Source: Gordonia hongkongensis (lineage in GTDB: Bacteria > Actinomycetota > Actinomycetes > Mycobacteriales > Mycobacteriaceae). Taken from it: 64,000 nucleotides of DNA. The notes beneath the pieces were generated by a model, which saw only the letters and a program-made list of their open reading frames with translations, did no database searches and had not been told where the DNA came from. This document shows, one piece after another, positions 1 through 8,405 of the stretch; positions within the stretch are counted from its first letter, which is position 1; the number at the start of each line of letters is the position of its first letter. The stretch spans positions 3,286,001-3,350,000 of the forward strand of contig NZ_CP095552.1 in assembly GCF_023078355.1 (NCBI RefSeq), read 5' to 3'. The position numbers were made by a program, and so were the translations under genes.

Positions 1-763
1 ACGTGGGATCACCGCAGCACGGATGGTGGAGGGCCGAGAAGTGAACCCGGATCTGGTGTGTGCGACCGGTTTCGAGGTGAACGTCCAGCAGCGACGCCGA
101 CGCGAACATCTCCAGGGTGTCGTAGTGGGTGACACTCGGTTTGCCGTTCGCGGTCACCGCGAACTTCCAGTCGTTGCCGCGGTGGCGGCCGATCGGCGCA
201 TCGATGGTCCCCGACGGCGGATCGAGGTGCCCCTGGACGAGCGCGTGGTAACCCTTGTGCACGGTCCGCTGTTTGAACGCCCGCTTGAGCAACGTGTACG
301 CCCGTTCGGACACCGCGACCACCATGACCCCCGACGTGCCGACATCGAGACGGTGGACGATCCCTTGACGTTCGTGCGCTCCCGAGGTCGAGATCCGGAA
401 ACCCGCGGCCGCGAGGGCCCCGATGACCGTCGGGCCGCTCCAACCCAGCGAGGGATGCGCGGCGACACCCACCGGCTTGTCGACGACGACGATGTCGGAG
501 TCGTGGTAGATGACCTCGAGGTCCTCGACCGGGGTCGGCTCGACGCGCAACGGCTCCTCCGGTTCGGGCAGCGTGACGTGCAGCATCGTGCCCGCGGCGA
601 GTTTGTGCGACTTCCCCACCGCCACGCCGTCGACGACGACGTCGCCCTCCTCGGCCAGGGTGGCGACGACGGTGCGCGACAGCCCGAGCATCCGGGAGAC
701 ACCGGCGTCCACGCGCATCCCGTCGAGGCCGTCGGGCACCGGCAGGAACCGCGATTCACGCAT
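1..763 (-). CDS. rluD: RluA-family 23S rRNA pseudouridine synthase (RluD-like), 3' end beyond the window
   Basis: Converts specific uridines of 23S rRNA to pseudouridine. The frame reads from ATG at 763 to the window edge, about 254 codons. An N-terminal S4-like RNA-binding region (residues ~14-65) is followed by the catalytic domain with HRLDVGTSG, whose Asp at ~140 is the family nucleophile, and by the start of an R-T-H-Q-I-R-V-H motif. Its start overlaps the lspA stop by 8 bp, so the two are probably translationally coupled. The lspA-rluD pairing is the same as Rv1539-Rv1540. The exact target uridine cannot be told from the sequence. Confidence 0.9.
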   Translation of the reverse strand, partial: MRESRFLPVPDGLDGMRVDAGVSRMLGLSRTVVATLAEEGDVVVDGVAVGKSHKLAAGTMLHVTLPEPEEPLRVEPTPVEDLEVIYHDSDIVVVDKPVGVAAHPSLGWSGPTVIGALAAAGFRISTSGAHERQGIVHRLDVGTSGVMVVAVSERAYTLLKRAFKQRTVHKGYHALVQGHLDPPSGTIDAPIGRHRGNDWKFAVTANGKPSVTHYDTLEMFASASLLDVHLETGRTHQIRVHFSALHHPCCGDPT

Positions 764-1424
764 GCGCGCCGCCCTCGGTGCCGGCGGGATCGCGCTGCTC
801 GCGGCGGGCCGCCCAGCCCGTGCGGGTGCCGTCGTAGTCGAAACCGAGCGCGGAGAGGACGACCAGGAGGATCGCGCCGCACACCACGGCGGAGTCGGCG
901 ACGTTGAACACCGGCCACCACCCCACCGACACGAAGTCGACGACATGGCCCTGAAGTGGTTGCGGGGCACGGAAGATGCGGTCCGTCAGGTTGCCGATGG
1001 CGCCGCCGAGCACAAGGGCCAGACCCGCCACCCACCACCAGGAGCGCAGCCGGCTGCTGTAGCGGATGATCACGAGCACGACCACCAGGGCGATGATCGA
1101 CAGCACCCAGGTGTATCCGGTGGCCATGGAGAAGGCCGCGCCGCTGTTGCGGACCAGACGCAGGGTGACGAAGTCGCCGATGATCTCCACCGGGCGCATC
1201 GGGTCGATCGTGGCGACCGCGATCGACTTCGTGAGCTGGTCGAGGCCCAAGATCACCAGCGCGACGCCGAGCACCACGATCGTCGCCTTCGGCACCCGGC
1301 GGCCGGGACGTGCGGCGGCGTCGGTGTCGCCGGGTCGGCGGTCGGCCCCGGGTTCGACACGGTCGTGCGGGTCCACGTGCTCTCGATCCGTCAGGGGTTG
1401 GTCATCCACAGCATCATTGTCCAC
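756..1424 (-). CDS. lspA: Lipoprotein signal peptidase (signal peptidase II)
   Basis: Inner-membrane aspartyl protease that cleaves the signal peptide of diacylglyceryl-modified prolipoproteins. About 50 hydrophilic residues precede four membrane segments. The two catalytic Asp motifs are visible as GNLTDR and FNVADS, and both match the family. I chose GTG at 1424 because it lies just clear of the divergent lipoprotein start at 1450. An in-frame ATG at 1493 would lengthen the protein by 23 residues but would overlap that gene. Several genes in this window encode lipoproteins that would be its substrates. Confidence 0.9.
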   Translation of the reverse strand: MDNDAVDDQPLTDREHVDPHDRVEPGADRRPGDTDAAARPGRRVPKATIVVLGVALVILGLDQLTKSIAVATIDPMRPVEIIGDFVTLRLVRNSGAAFSMATGYTWVLSIIALVVVLVIIRYSSRLRSWWWVAGLALVLGGAIGNLTDRIFRAPQPLQGHVVDFVSVGWWPVFNVADSAVVCGAILLVVLSALGFDYDGTRTGWAARREQRDPAGTEGGAHA

Positions 1425-1449
1425 GACACGTCGAATACGCTGGCTACCC

Positions 1450-2397
1450 GTGTCCCCGCATCCCCGTCGCCTCCGGTCCGTCGTCTCGTCCATCGGGGCG
1501 GTGACCGCGCTGTCCGTACTGGTCGCGGGATGCGCATCGGGTCCCGACGAGACGCCCGGCGCTCCGGCGGCGAGCACATCGGCGGGCTGCAGCACCGACT
1601 CGCCGTCCCGCGCCGCCGGTGCGGCGCCGGTCCCGATCGCACCGGCGACGGTGACGATCGTCGACGCGGGAACCGGGGAGCGCCGCGTGCCGACGACTGC
1701 GCCGGACGTCGCCACCGCCCAGTCGGTGACCCTGGTGACGACCTCGGAGGTGGCGTCACCGGGCACCTCGGACGCCCAGACCGTCGAGATGCCACTGACC
1801 GCGCGGTTCGGGTGCGCCGATCCCACCGACCTCGAACTCGACGTGGGCACGGTCACATCCCCCGACACGACCCTGAACGACGAACTGTCGGCGATGGCCG
1901 GCGCAAAAGCCGGTCTCACGCTCGGTCCGGGCCTGGCGCCGGTGTCCCTGCGGATCGCCCCGCCGGAGCCGGCCGGCGGCGAGGCGCGACTGGCGGTCGA
2001 GCAGACGCTGGTGTCGGCGTTCAACGCGGCGGTCGTGCTCCCGACCGAACCGATCGCGGTGGGTGCGACGTGGCGGAGCGAGCGGGTGATCGCGGCCGCG
2101 GCGACCGTCACCCAGACCATCGAGGCACGGCTCACCGGCTGGGACGACACCCGGCTGACCATCGAGTACACCGCCGACGAGACCCCGGTGAACTCGGTGT
2201 TCGCGATCCCCGGCGGCAGTGACAGCCTCACCATCAGCCGCTACAGCTACACCGGTCAGGGGTCGGTGACCGTCGACCTGACCCGCGGGCTGCCCATCGC
2301 CGGCGAGGCCACCTATCGGGGCGCCCGCGAGTTGGTCGGTGCGGACCCGAACCGGCCGCTGGTACAGCGGACCGGACTGTCCGTCACCTGGCGCTGA
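1450..2397 (+). CDS. Putative lipoprotein, DUF6263-like
   Basis: About 315 residues from GTG at 1450. A short basic N-terminus and hydrophobic segment end in a lipobox, LVAG followed by Cys, so it should be exported and lipidated. A Ser/Pro/Ala-rich linker follows, and then a beta-rich domain containing VGATWRSE and an [12 protein letters not shown] stretch near the C-terminus, which recalls the DUF6263 family. That family call is from memory and tentative. It is divergent from lspA with only ~25 bp between starts, so the promoters must overlap coding sequence. The function is unknown. Confidence 0.72.
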   Translation: MSPHPRRLRSVVSSIGAVTALSVLVAGCASGPDETPGAPAASTSAGCSTDSPSRAAGAAPVPIAPATVTIVDAGTGERRVPTTAPDVATAQSVTLVTTSEVASPGTSDAQTVEMPLTARFGCADPTDLELDVGTVTSPDTTLNDELSAMAGAKAGLTLGPGLAPVSLRIAPPEPAGGEARLAVEQTLVSAFNAAVVLPTEPIAVGATWRSERVIAAAATVTQTIEARLTGWDDTRLTIEYTADETPVNSVFAIPGGSDSLTISRYSYTGQGSVTVDLTRGLPIAGEATYRGARELVGADPNRPLVQRTGLSVTWR

Positions 2398-2404
2398 ACG
2401 CCGA

Positions 2405-2444
2405 CGGCCCCGGGTCACCGACTACGGTCGGCGACGCGGGGCCG
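2405..2444. terminator. Bidirectional hairpin between two convergent lipoprotein genes
   Basis: An outer 7-bp stem (2405-2411 with 2438-2444) encloses an inner perfect stem CCGAC/GTCGG with a TACG tetraloop at 2418-2431. It lies between the stop at 2397 and the stop of the opposing gene at 2469. There is no U-tract, which is usual for actinobacterial terminators. Confidence 0.6.
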
Positions 2445-2468
2445 CGGATCATGCTGTGCGGCGAGTGG

Positions 2469-2996
2469 TCAGCTCGCCGGAGCGCACATGGCGCTCTCGA
2501 CCTGGTAGAGGCCGAGGAGGTTGCACACGGTCTCGTTCGAGAGCTTCCAGCGCCCGTCGTCGAAGACGATGGTCGACTCGGCGTTGGTCGGCGGGTTGCC
2601 CGCGGTCTCGATCCGGACCTTGACGCGGGCCTTGTTGGGTCCGGCGCTGATCACGGGGTTGACGAGGACCCAGTCGACGTCGGAGTTCTCGGCACGTGCC
2701 TTGACCAGCTCGTCGAAGATCGCCGGGTCCTTCTCCGAACCCTCGACCAGTTCGACCTTCTCGGCCCGCGGGATGTCGGGGTCGACGGCCTGATCGACCA
2801 TCTCGTTGAGCGCGGCGATCGACGGCGGGTTGCTGCCGTCGGTGATCTCGGAGCCGTCGCCGCTCGCGGCTGCGGTGTCGGTGCTGGTGAGCGTCGGTGC
2901 GGGCGGCGCGTCTGCGTCGTCACTCCCGCAAGCCGCGACGGTGGTCATCAACGCGGCCGCGATCATGGTCGCGCCCAGGAATTTCCGATACTTCAA
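2469..2996 (-). CDS. Mtb12/CFP2-like low-molecular-weight antigen lipoprotein
   Basis: 175 residues. The N-terminus is a signal peptide ending VAACG (lipobox Cys at ~23), followed by a low-complexity Asp/Thr/Ala linker. The mature domain (~60-175) has the order seen in the mycobacterial Mtb12 antigen: a helix with LNEMVDQAVDPDI, then KVELVEGSEKD, then beta strands ending DDGRWKLSNETVC. Two Cys near the C-terminus could form a disulfide. It is probably a secreted or cell-surface lipoprotein with an NTF2-like fold. No enzymatic role is suggested. Confidence 0.75.
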   Translation of the reverse strand: MKYRKFLGATMIAAALMTTVAACGSDDADAPPAPTLTSTDTAAASGDGSEITDGSNPPSIAALNEMVDQAVDPDIPRAEKVELVEGSEKDPAIFDELVKARAENSDVDWVLVNPVISAGPNKARVKVRIETAGNPPTNAESTIVFDDGRWKLSNETVCNLLGLYQVESAMCAPAS

Positions 2997-3284
2997 CGAT
3001 CTCCCTCACTGTGTTCTCGGGCATGGGGTGCGCCGGCGGGCGCTCTCGTACCGCGATGCCGGACGTGTCTGCCGGGTTCGGCCCGACCGGACGTGTCTGC
3101 CGAGAGTGTGCCCCGACCGGACTTGTGTGCCGGGTCCCCCGGCGACGGCCCACACCACTATGCCAAACGGCGGGCACCAGGGGTCCCCGGTGCCCGGCGA
3201 CACGCGACGACGATCCGCCCGACCGATGGCGCCGAGCAGGCAACGCTTGACGGGCCGACAGGGTTCCGGTGACCCTTGGGCACC
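2997..3284. repeat. Intergenic region with three degenerate ~28-30 bp tandem units
   Basis: No gene is supported here. Between 3061 and ~3140 a unit beginning GGACGTGTCTGCCG recurs at 3061, 3089 and, degenerately, 3119, with spacers ending CCCGACC. It separates the divergent Mtb12-like and asparaginase genes, so both promoters should lie here. I could not fix either -10 element. Confidence 0.5.
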
Positions 3285-4328
3285 ATGACAGGCACCCCGC
3301 CCGCGGCCACCGGAGTCACCGTGCTGATCAGCACCGGAGGCACGATCGCCGCCCAGACCACCGACGACGGCGCGATCCCGGCGCTCGGCTCGGCCGCTCT
3401 CCTCTCCGCCGCCGGGACGATCACCACCGGGACCGGGGACATCGGGACCGGGGACGAGAGGGCCGGGGACGACGGGACGTCGCGCACTCCGTCGGCCATC
3501 CGCACCGTCGACCTCATGTCGGTGGACAGTTCCGCCATGACCGTCGCCGAACAGTTCGCGGTGGTCCGCGCGATCGCCGACGCGCTTGCCGACCCCGCCG
3601 TCCGCGGTGTGGTGATCACACACGGAACCGACACGATGGAGGAGACGGCCTACCTCGCCGACCTGTACGCCGCCGACGAGCGGCCGGTCGTGTTCACCGG
3701 GGCGATGCTGCCGTCTGATTCTCCGCGCGCCGACGGGCCGTCGAATCTCGCCGCCGCATTGGCCGCGATCGACGACCCGACCGCCCGCGGTCGAGGAGTC
3801 CTCGTGGCCATGGGCGGCCGACTCCTGCCGGCACGCGGGTTGTTCAAGGTCTCCACCACCGACCCCGCGGCCTTCGACACCGTGCAGGGCACCGGTCGGG
3901 CCGACGACCCGCCGGTGCCGCGACGGGTGCTCGCCGGACCGGTACCGGTGGGCCGGCCGGCACGCGTCGACGCCTTCACCCTCTACCCGGGCGTGTCACC
4001 GGGACTGATCGCCGCGTCGGTCGCACAGAACGCCGCCGGCGTGGTCCTCGCGGCGACCGGCTCCGGGAACACCCACCCGGACATCACCGCCGAGGTGGCA
4101 CTCGCCGTCCAGCGCGGGGTGACCGTCGTCGTCACCAGCCGCGTCCCGTACGGCGAGGTGACCGCGACCTACGGCGGGGGCGGCGGCGCGGTCGATCTGC
4201 GGCGGGCCGGGGCGATCGTGTCACCCTGGCTGCGCGCACCGCAGGCGCGCATGGCGCTCATCGCACTGCTGACCTCGGGTCACGATCTCGAATTGATCAC
4301 CGATTTCTTTGTCGCACAACAGGACTGA
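3285..4328 (+). CDS. ansA: L-asparaginase (AnsA type)
   Basis: Hydrolyses asparagine to aspartate and ammonia. 347 residues from ATG at 3285; a TTG three codons upstream is in frame but less likely. Family motifs are the N-terminal STGGTIA (catalytic Thr), the HGTDTMEETA block with the second catalytic Thr, and TGAMLPSDSPRADGPSN. A Gly/Thr/Asp-rich segment at residues ~40-72 looks like a low-complexity insertion. The family has cytosolic and secreted members and no signal peptide is visible. It is convergent with dinX, the same arrangement as ansA/dinX in M. tuberculosis. Confidence 0.92.
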   Translation: MTGTPPAATGVTVLISTGGTIAAQTTDDGAIPALGSAALLSAAGTITTGTGDIGTGDERAGDDGTSRTPSAIRTVDLMSVDSSAMTVAEQFAVVRAIADALADPAVRGVVITHGTDTMEETAYLADLYAADERPVVFTGAMLPSDSPRADGPSNLAAALAAIDDPTARGRGVLVAMGGRLLPARGLFKVSTTDPAAFDTVQGTGRADDPPVPRRVLAGPVPVGRPARVDAFTLYPGVSPGLIAASVAQNAAGVVLAATGSGNTHPDITAEVALAVQRGVTVVVTSRVPYGEVTATYGGGGGAVDLRRAGAIVSPWLRAPQARMALIALLTSGHDLELITDFFVAQQD

Positions 4329-4388
4329 GTGCTGCCACCGGCACCCGCCGGGTGGCGGTCACGGCCGGTCGATACCGTGCCCGATCGG

Positions 4389-5915
4389 TCAACCGTCGCC
4401 GGGAAGATCCCACTCGAGGCTGTCGAGCGGATCCGCCGGACGGAGGTTCGGATCGTCGACCGGAAACGTGCGCGTGCGCCCCGGCCCGCTCGTGCGGGTC
4501 TCGAATCGCACGGTCACGACCCCGTGTCCACTCCCCTGAACCCAGCCGTGCCCGTGGTCGGGGTGGGTCACGTCGGCGCCGGGGCCGAAGCGGCCGACCG
4601 GCATCGAACTCCCTCCCGGCGCGAACCGCGGGGGTTCGGGCGCCGAGTCAGCTATCTGGACGGCCGACGCCTCGGCCCCGGCCGGGTCCGGTGACGTCGC
4701 CACCTCGGCGCGACCCCCTTCTTCCGCACCGTGGCCTGCGGCGGTGTCGTGGTGGGTGGTCTCGACATCGGCCGGTCCCTCGCTGCCCAGCTCGTCGAAG
4801 AGGGCGTACTGCTGCACCGCGGTCAACCCCGAGAAGCTGACGCCGACCAGGCGAATCGCCCCGATGGAACGCGGATCGAGCGCGAGCCGCTGCGCCGTCC
4901 GCTCGAGGTCGTCGAAGTCGGTGGTGGCCGCCGCGGTCGTCGCCGAGCGCGTCAGGATCGACATGTCGGATCTCTTCAGTTTCAGTACGACGGTGCGCGC
5001 TCCCCGGCCGTCGGTGAGCAGTCGGCGGTGAGCGCCGGCGGCGGCCTTGCGGATGGCGGGACGCAGCGCGTCGAGTTCGACGATGTCCTCGGCGAAGGTG
5101 GACTCGGCGCTGATCTGCTTCGAGGAGGCACGTTCGGCGACCGGCCGGTCGTCGATGCCGTGGGCAAGGCGATGCAGCGCGGGACCGACGGTGGCGCCCA
5201 GCACGGAGGCCACCTCGACCGGCGACATCGCCGCGAGGTCACCGATGGTCGCGATCCCCAGCCGCGCCAGCCGATCGCCGGACACGGGCCCGATGCCCCA
5301 CAGCTTGCGGACCGGGAGCGAATGCAGGAACTCCAGCTGGCCGGACGGTGGGATCACCATCACCCCATCGGGTTTGGCCATCCCCGAGGCGATCTTCGCG
5401 AGTTGTTTGCCGCTTCCGAGTCCGACCGACGCGGCGAGTCCGACCTCGCTCCGGATCCAGGATCGGAGCTCCTCGGCGAACTCGCCGGCCGCGTCGACGG
5501 TCGCCCCCGCGAGTTCTTCCGGCTCGCCGAACGCCTCGTCGAACGACAGCGTCTCGATGACCGGAACCGCTTCGCGCACAATGGCGAAGACACGTTTGCT
5601 GACCGTGCTGTACACCGATCCGCGCGGCGGGATGACCACGCCGGTCGGCCCGATGAGCCGACGCGCCTGGTGCATCGGCATCGCCGAGCCGGCCCCGAAC
5701 ACGCGTGCCTCGTAGCTGGCGCCGGCGACCACCCCGCGCCCACCGGACCCGCCCACCAGTACCGGGCGGCCGCGCAGCGTCGGGCGGGTGAGCTGTTCGA
5801 CGGAGGCGAAGAACGCGTCCATGTCGAGGTGCATCACCCAGCGCGGGCTGCGTTCGGACCCCCGCCCCGACACCGCACCGACCGGGCGCGGCGGTTCGGG
5901 TTCGAGGCGTGACAC
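4389..5915 (-). CDS. dinX: DNA polymerase IV, DinX-type Y-family polymerase
   Basis: Error-prone translesion polymerase. 508 residues. The palm carries [13 protein letters not shown] (first metal Asp) at ~29-40 and LSFDEAF (catalytic Asp-Glu), followed by [13 protein letters not shown]. The little-finger domain runs to about residue 345. A C-terminal extension of ~150 residues, acidic and Pro/Gly-rich and ending around EWDLPGDG, has no motif I recognise and no clear clamp-binding peptide. The GTG start follows TAGACT by 7 nt, a leaderless-type start. No LexA box is seen upstream, so SOS control is not supported. Confidence 0.9.
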   Translation of the reverse strand: MSRLEPEPPRPVGAVSGRGSERSPRWVMHLDMDAFFASVEQLTRPTLRGRPVLVGGSGGRGVVAGASYEARVFGAGSAMPMHQARRLIGPTGVVIPPRGSVYSTVSKRVFAIVREAVPVIETLSFDEAFGEPEELAGATVDAAGEFAEELRSWIRSEVGLAASVGLGSGKQLAKIASGMAKPDGVMVIPPSGQLEFLHSLPVRKLWGIGPVSGDRLARLGIATIGDLAAMSPVEVASVLGATVGPALHRLAHGIDDRPVAERASSKQISAESTFAEDIVELDALRPAIRKAAAGAHRRLLTDGRGARTVVLKLKRSDMSILTRSATTAAATTDFDDLERTAQRLALDPRSIGAIRLVGVSFSGLTAVQQYALFDELGSEGPADVETTHHDTAAGHGAEEGGRAEVATSPDPAGAEASAVQIADSAPEPPRFAPGGSSMPVGRFGPGADVTHPDHGHGWVQGSGHGVVTVRFETRTSGPGRTRTFPVDDPNLRPADPLDSLEWDLPGDG

Positions 5916-5925
5916 CTCACCGAGT

Positions 5926-6381
5926 CTAGTGAGCAGCGGTGACGGCGAAGACGGGGATCAACCCGGCGTGGGCGGCGAGATCCTCGTCCGACGAGGCGAG
6001 CGCGAGGCCCGCGGGCAGGAACCGCCCGACCTCCCACCCCCAGCGGCGCAGGTACTCCCGGATGACCGGCGGCCGAAGGGCGGGGTCGATTTCGGTGAGG
6101 GTGACGACGGCCCGACGTCGGCCACGGCGGAGTTCCACCGTGCCGGCCACGCGCGCGTTGCGCACCCACTGCGTGTCGCCCCGGACGGCCACCAGGTACT
6201 CCGCCCCGTCGAGCCGCAGGACGTTGACCGGGACTCGCTGCGGCGTGCCGGTCTTGCGGCCGACGACGGTGAGTGTCTGCGCCCCGGCCAGGTTGACCCC
6301 GCGGTCGGCGAGCCAGCGCACCGCGCGGTTGAAGGCGGCGTCGAATCCGCTGGGGGCTTTGTAGTGGGTGGTCGCGGTCAT
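5926..6381 (-). CDS. Nitroreductase-family deazaflavin-dependent oxidoreductase (Ddn/FDOR-like)
   Basis: 151 residues. The split-barrel core shows [19 protein letters not shown] and the [20 protein letters not shown] block typical of small F420H2-dependent proteins of the Ddn group. Such enzymes reduce quinones or nitro compounds; the substrate here is not predictable. The start ATG at 6381 has an AAAGG Shine-Dalgarno. It is divergent from a TetR repressor, and two matching palindromes between them suggest that the repressor controls it. Its TAG stop lies inside the -10 box of dinX. Confidence 0.8.
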   Translation of the reverse strand: MTATTHYKAPSGFDAAFNRAVRWLADRGVNLAGAQTLTVVGRKTGTPQRVPVNVLRLDGAEYLVAVRGDTQWVRNARVAGTVELRRGRRRAVVTLTEIDPALRPPVIREYLRRWGWEVGRFLPAGLALASSDEDLAAHAGLIPVFAVTAAH

Positions 6382-6406
6382 GATGGGCCTTTCGTCGCGG
6401 TGGCAC

Positions 6407-6429
6407 TTTCGAGAGCAGTGCTCTCGAAA
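6407..6429. promoter_or_regulatory. TetR operator 1 (perfect 11-1-11 palindrome)
   Basis: TTTCGAGAGCA, one G, then TGCTCTCGAAA is an exact inverted repeat centred at 6418, between the divergent oxidoreductase and TetR genes. The core AGAGCNNNGCTCT recurs at 6461. Confidence 0.8.
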
Positions 6430-6459
6430 TCGAGTATGCAGCCACGCCGCCAGGAAATC

Positions 6460-6474
6460 AAGAGCACCGCTCTC
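6460..6474. promoter_or_regulatory. TetR operator 2 (same core as operator 1)
   Basis: AGAGC-ACC-GCTCT at 6461-6473 repeats the operator 1 core with a different spacer. Centre-to-centre distance is 49 bp. It lies 23 bp before the TetR ATG, which suggests autoregulation. Confidence 0.7.
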
Positions 6475-6496
6475 GGTTTGTGGCAGGATCGTCGCC

Positions 6497-7189
6497 ATGG
6501 CCACCGGACGAACCCGCGCGGAGAACCGCGCGATGATGACCGACGAGATCCGTCGACTGGGACGCGAACACCTGACCACCTACGGCGCCGCCGGGCTCTC
6601 GTTGCGCGCCATCGCCCGCGACATGGGCGTCGTCTCCTCGGCGGTGTACCGGTACGTCCCGAGCCGCGACGAATTGCTGACCATGTTGCTTGTGGAGGCC
6701 TACACCGATGTCGCGGACGCCGTCGACGCCGCGGCCGATTCCATCGCCACCTCCCGACGGCGCGATCGACTCGCGGCCGCGGCCGCGGCCGCGCGGACCT
6801 GGGCTCTCGCCGAGCCGTCCCGATGGGCGCTGATCTACGGAAGCCCGGTGCCCGGTTACTCCGCCCCCGGCGAGCGGACCATCGGGCCCGGCACACGCAT
6901 TCCCGTGCGGCTGCTCCGCGAGTGCTCGGCCGCCCACGCCGAAGGCCTGCTACGCGCCGACCTCCCCTCTCCCACACCGGATGTCGCCGCGGACATGGAC
7001 GCGATCCGCGATGAGTTCGACCTCGACACCCCCGCCGCGGTCCTGGCCGCGGCCACCACGTTGTGGGCCGTACTCGTCGGCGCGATCAGCCTGGAGACCT
7101 TCGGCCAGTACGGGACCGATACCTTCGCGCATCCCGAGCAGCTCTTCCGGCTCCAGATCGAGCAGACACTGTCGGCACTGTTCGCCTGA
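6497..7189 (+). CDS. TetR/AcrR-family transcriptional repressor
   Basis: 230 residues. The helix-turn-helix lies at ~33-55 (LSLRAIARDMGVVSSAVYRY). The C-terminal domain has the WALIYGSPVPGY segment typical of TetR_C_33-like ligand domains. ATG at 6497 begins MATGRTRAENRA, after two palindromic operators. The divergent target is the deazaflavin-type oxidoreductase, so a small hydrophobic or nitro/quinone compound is a plausible inducer; this is inference. Confidence 0.88.
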   Translation: MATGRTRAENRAMMTDEIRRLGREHLTTYGAAGLSLRAIARDMGVVSSAVYRYVPSRDELLTMLLVEAYTDVADAVDAAADSIATSRRRDRLAAAAAAARTWALAEPSRWALIYGSPVPGYSAPGERTIGPGTRIPVRLLRECSAAHAEGLLRADLPSPTPDVAADMDAIRDEFDLDTPAAVLAAATTLWAVLVGAISLETFGQYGTDTFAHPEQLFRLQIEQTLSALFA

Positions 7190-7196
7190 GACCGGA

Positions 7197-7243
7197 CAGA
7201 GTGCGGTATTCGTACCGGTTTCCGGTACAGGTCCCGCACTCTG
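7197..7243. terminator. Bidirectional terminator between tetR and the sigma factor gene
   Basis: A perfect 10-bp outer stem CAGAGTGCGG/CCGCACTCTG (7197-7206, 7234-7243) encloses a second hairpin TACCGG-TTT-CCGGTA. It lies between two convergent stop codons. Confidence 0.75.
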
Positions 7244-7256
7244 CGCGGTGGGTGGA

Positions 7257-8168
7257 TCAGCGGGTGACCGGCCGACGGAGCTCGACCCCGACGAGCTTGT
7301 CGGGGTTGCGCATCACGTAGATGTCGACGATCAGGTCGTCGAGGACGCGGAGGGTGATCGCGGTCTGCAGCCGGCCGTCGAAGTAGAGGATCATCCCGGG
7401 CTGACCGTTGAAGACCACGAACTCGGCGCGGTAGTCCTCGAGCACAGCGCCGATCCGGGCGAACCCCGACAGCACCTGCATCACCGCGGGCGCCCCGCGC
7501 ATGGGCTGCCGTACCGCGGTGGCCTTGTCGTTGCTGTCCGAGGTCAGCACCACCTCCGGTGCCATGAGGGCGATGAGGGCGTCGGCGTCGCCCGACTCGG
7601 CCGCGTCGAGGAACGTTTCGACGATGTCCGCGGCGCGGGCGCGGTCCATCGGATCGAACCGGGGGCGCCGACGCTCGACGAACGACCGGCCTCGTTCCGC
7701 GAGCGTCCCCACCTCGTCGGGCGTCCAGGACAGCATCATGGCGATCGTGTCGTCGGCGAATCCGAAGATCTCACGCAGGACGTACACCGTCCGTTCAGCG
7801 GGCTCGAGTTCTTCCAGAACGAGCAGCATCGCGGTCGACGCGAATTCCGCGAGACCCGCGTCGGCGAGGACGTCGCCGTCGAACCGGATCGGATCGGGCA
7901 GCCACGGTCCGACGTAGTCCCCGGTAACACGTCGACGCGCGGCGAGCGTCTCGAGCGCGCGCCGGGCGACCTGCGCGATGAGGTGCGCTCGGGCCGACCC
8001 GGGGCCGAACGCGTCCACCGGCGCGCTCGCCGAATGATCCCAGAGGCAGTGTCGGACAACATGTTCGGCGTCCACAGCCGAGCCCAGGATCTCGTAGGCC
8101 ACCGTGAACAGCAGCGGTTCGAACGCGGCGGATCGCGCCGGGATCGGGTCCACGTCCATGCGGGTCAT
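7257..8168 (-). CDS. sigJ: ECF41/SigJ-type RNA polymerase sigma factor with C-terminal SnoaL-like domain
   Basis: 303 residues from ATG at 8168, preceded by GAGGGG. Region 2 spans ~10-75 (FEPLLFTVAYEILGS), and region 4 spans ~125-180 with EIFGFADDTIAMML. A SnoaL/NTF2-like domain of ~110 residues follows and ends with YVMRNPDKL, a motif characteristic of ECF41 sigma factors. In that family the C-terminal domain modulates sigma activity in place of a separate anti-sigma factor. Partner genes of ECF41 usually encode small oxidoreductases or COE enzymes; none is adjacent in an obvious operon here. The symbol is by analogy to mycobacterial SigJ. Confidence 0.82.
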   Translation of the reverse strand: MTRMDVDPIPARSAAFEPLLFTVAYEILGSAVDAEHVVRHCLWDHSASAPVDAFGPGSARAHLIAQVARRALETLAARRRVTGDYVGPWLPDPIRFDGDVLADAGLAEFASTAMLLVLEELEPAERTVYVLREIFGFADDTIAMMLSWTPDEVGTLAERGRSFVERRRPRFDPMDRARAADIVETFLDAAESGDADALIALMAPEVVLTSDSNDKATAVRQPMRGAPAVMQVLSGFARIGAVLEDYRAEFVVFNGQPGMILYFDGRLQTAITLRVLDDLIVDIYVMRNPDKLVGVELRRPVTR

Positions 8169-8353
8169 CGGGGTCTGCCCCTCGTAGATGGTTCGGGCGG
8201 CGAACGGCGCGCTCGGGTGTGTGCTCACCCCGCGGGGCCATGTCGCGGCAGTCTCCACACCGTACGTGGCGCAGCACCACCAGGGTGCGACTGTTGCGAT
8301 CGGTGTCCCAGATCGTCTCGTCCGACCACGCCTCCCCGCGCCACCGACGACGA

Positions 8354-8391
8354 CACCGCGCGGACATCCCGGCCGGGATGTCCGCGCGGTG
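8354..8391. terminator. Loop-less 19-bp palindrome downstream of ileS
   Basis: Positions 8354-8372 are exactly complementary to 8373-8391, a 38-bp perfect palindrome. It begins 14 bp beyond the ileS stop, on the 3' side. As RNA it would fold to a ~17-bp GC-rich hairpin with no U-tract, consistent with an actinobacterial terminator. The rest of 8169-8405 holds nothing else I can support. Confidence 0.7.
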
Positions 8392-8405
8392 CACGTGTCA
8401 ACGGA

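Noticed and set aside
5913..5960. LexA box upstream of dinX
   Set aside because: No TCGAAC/GTTCGA-like palindrome is present near its promoter, so SOS control was not claimed.
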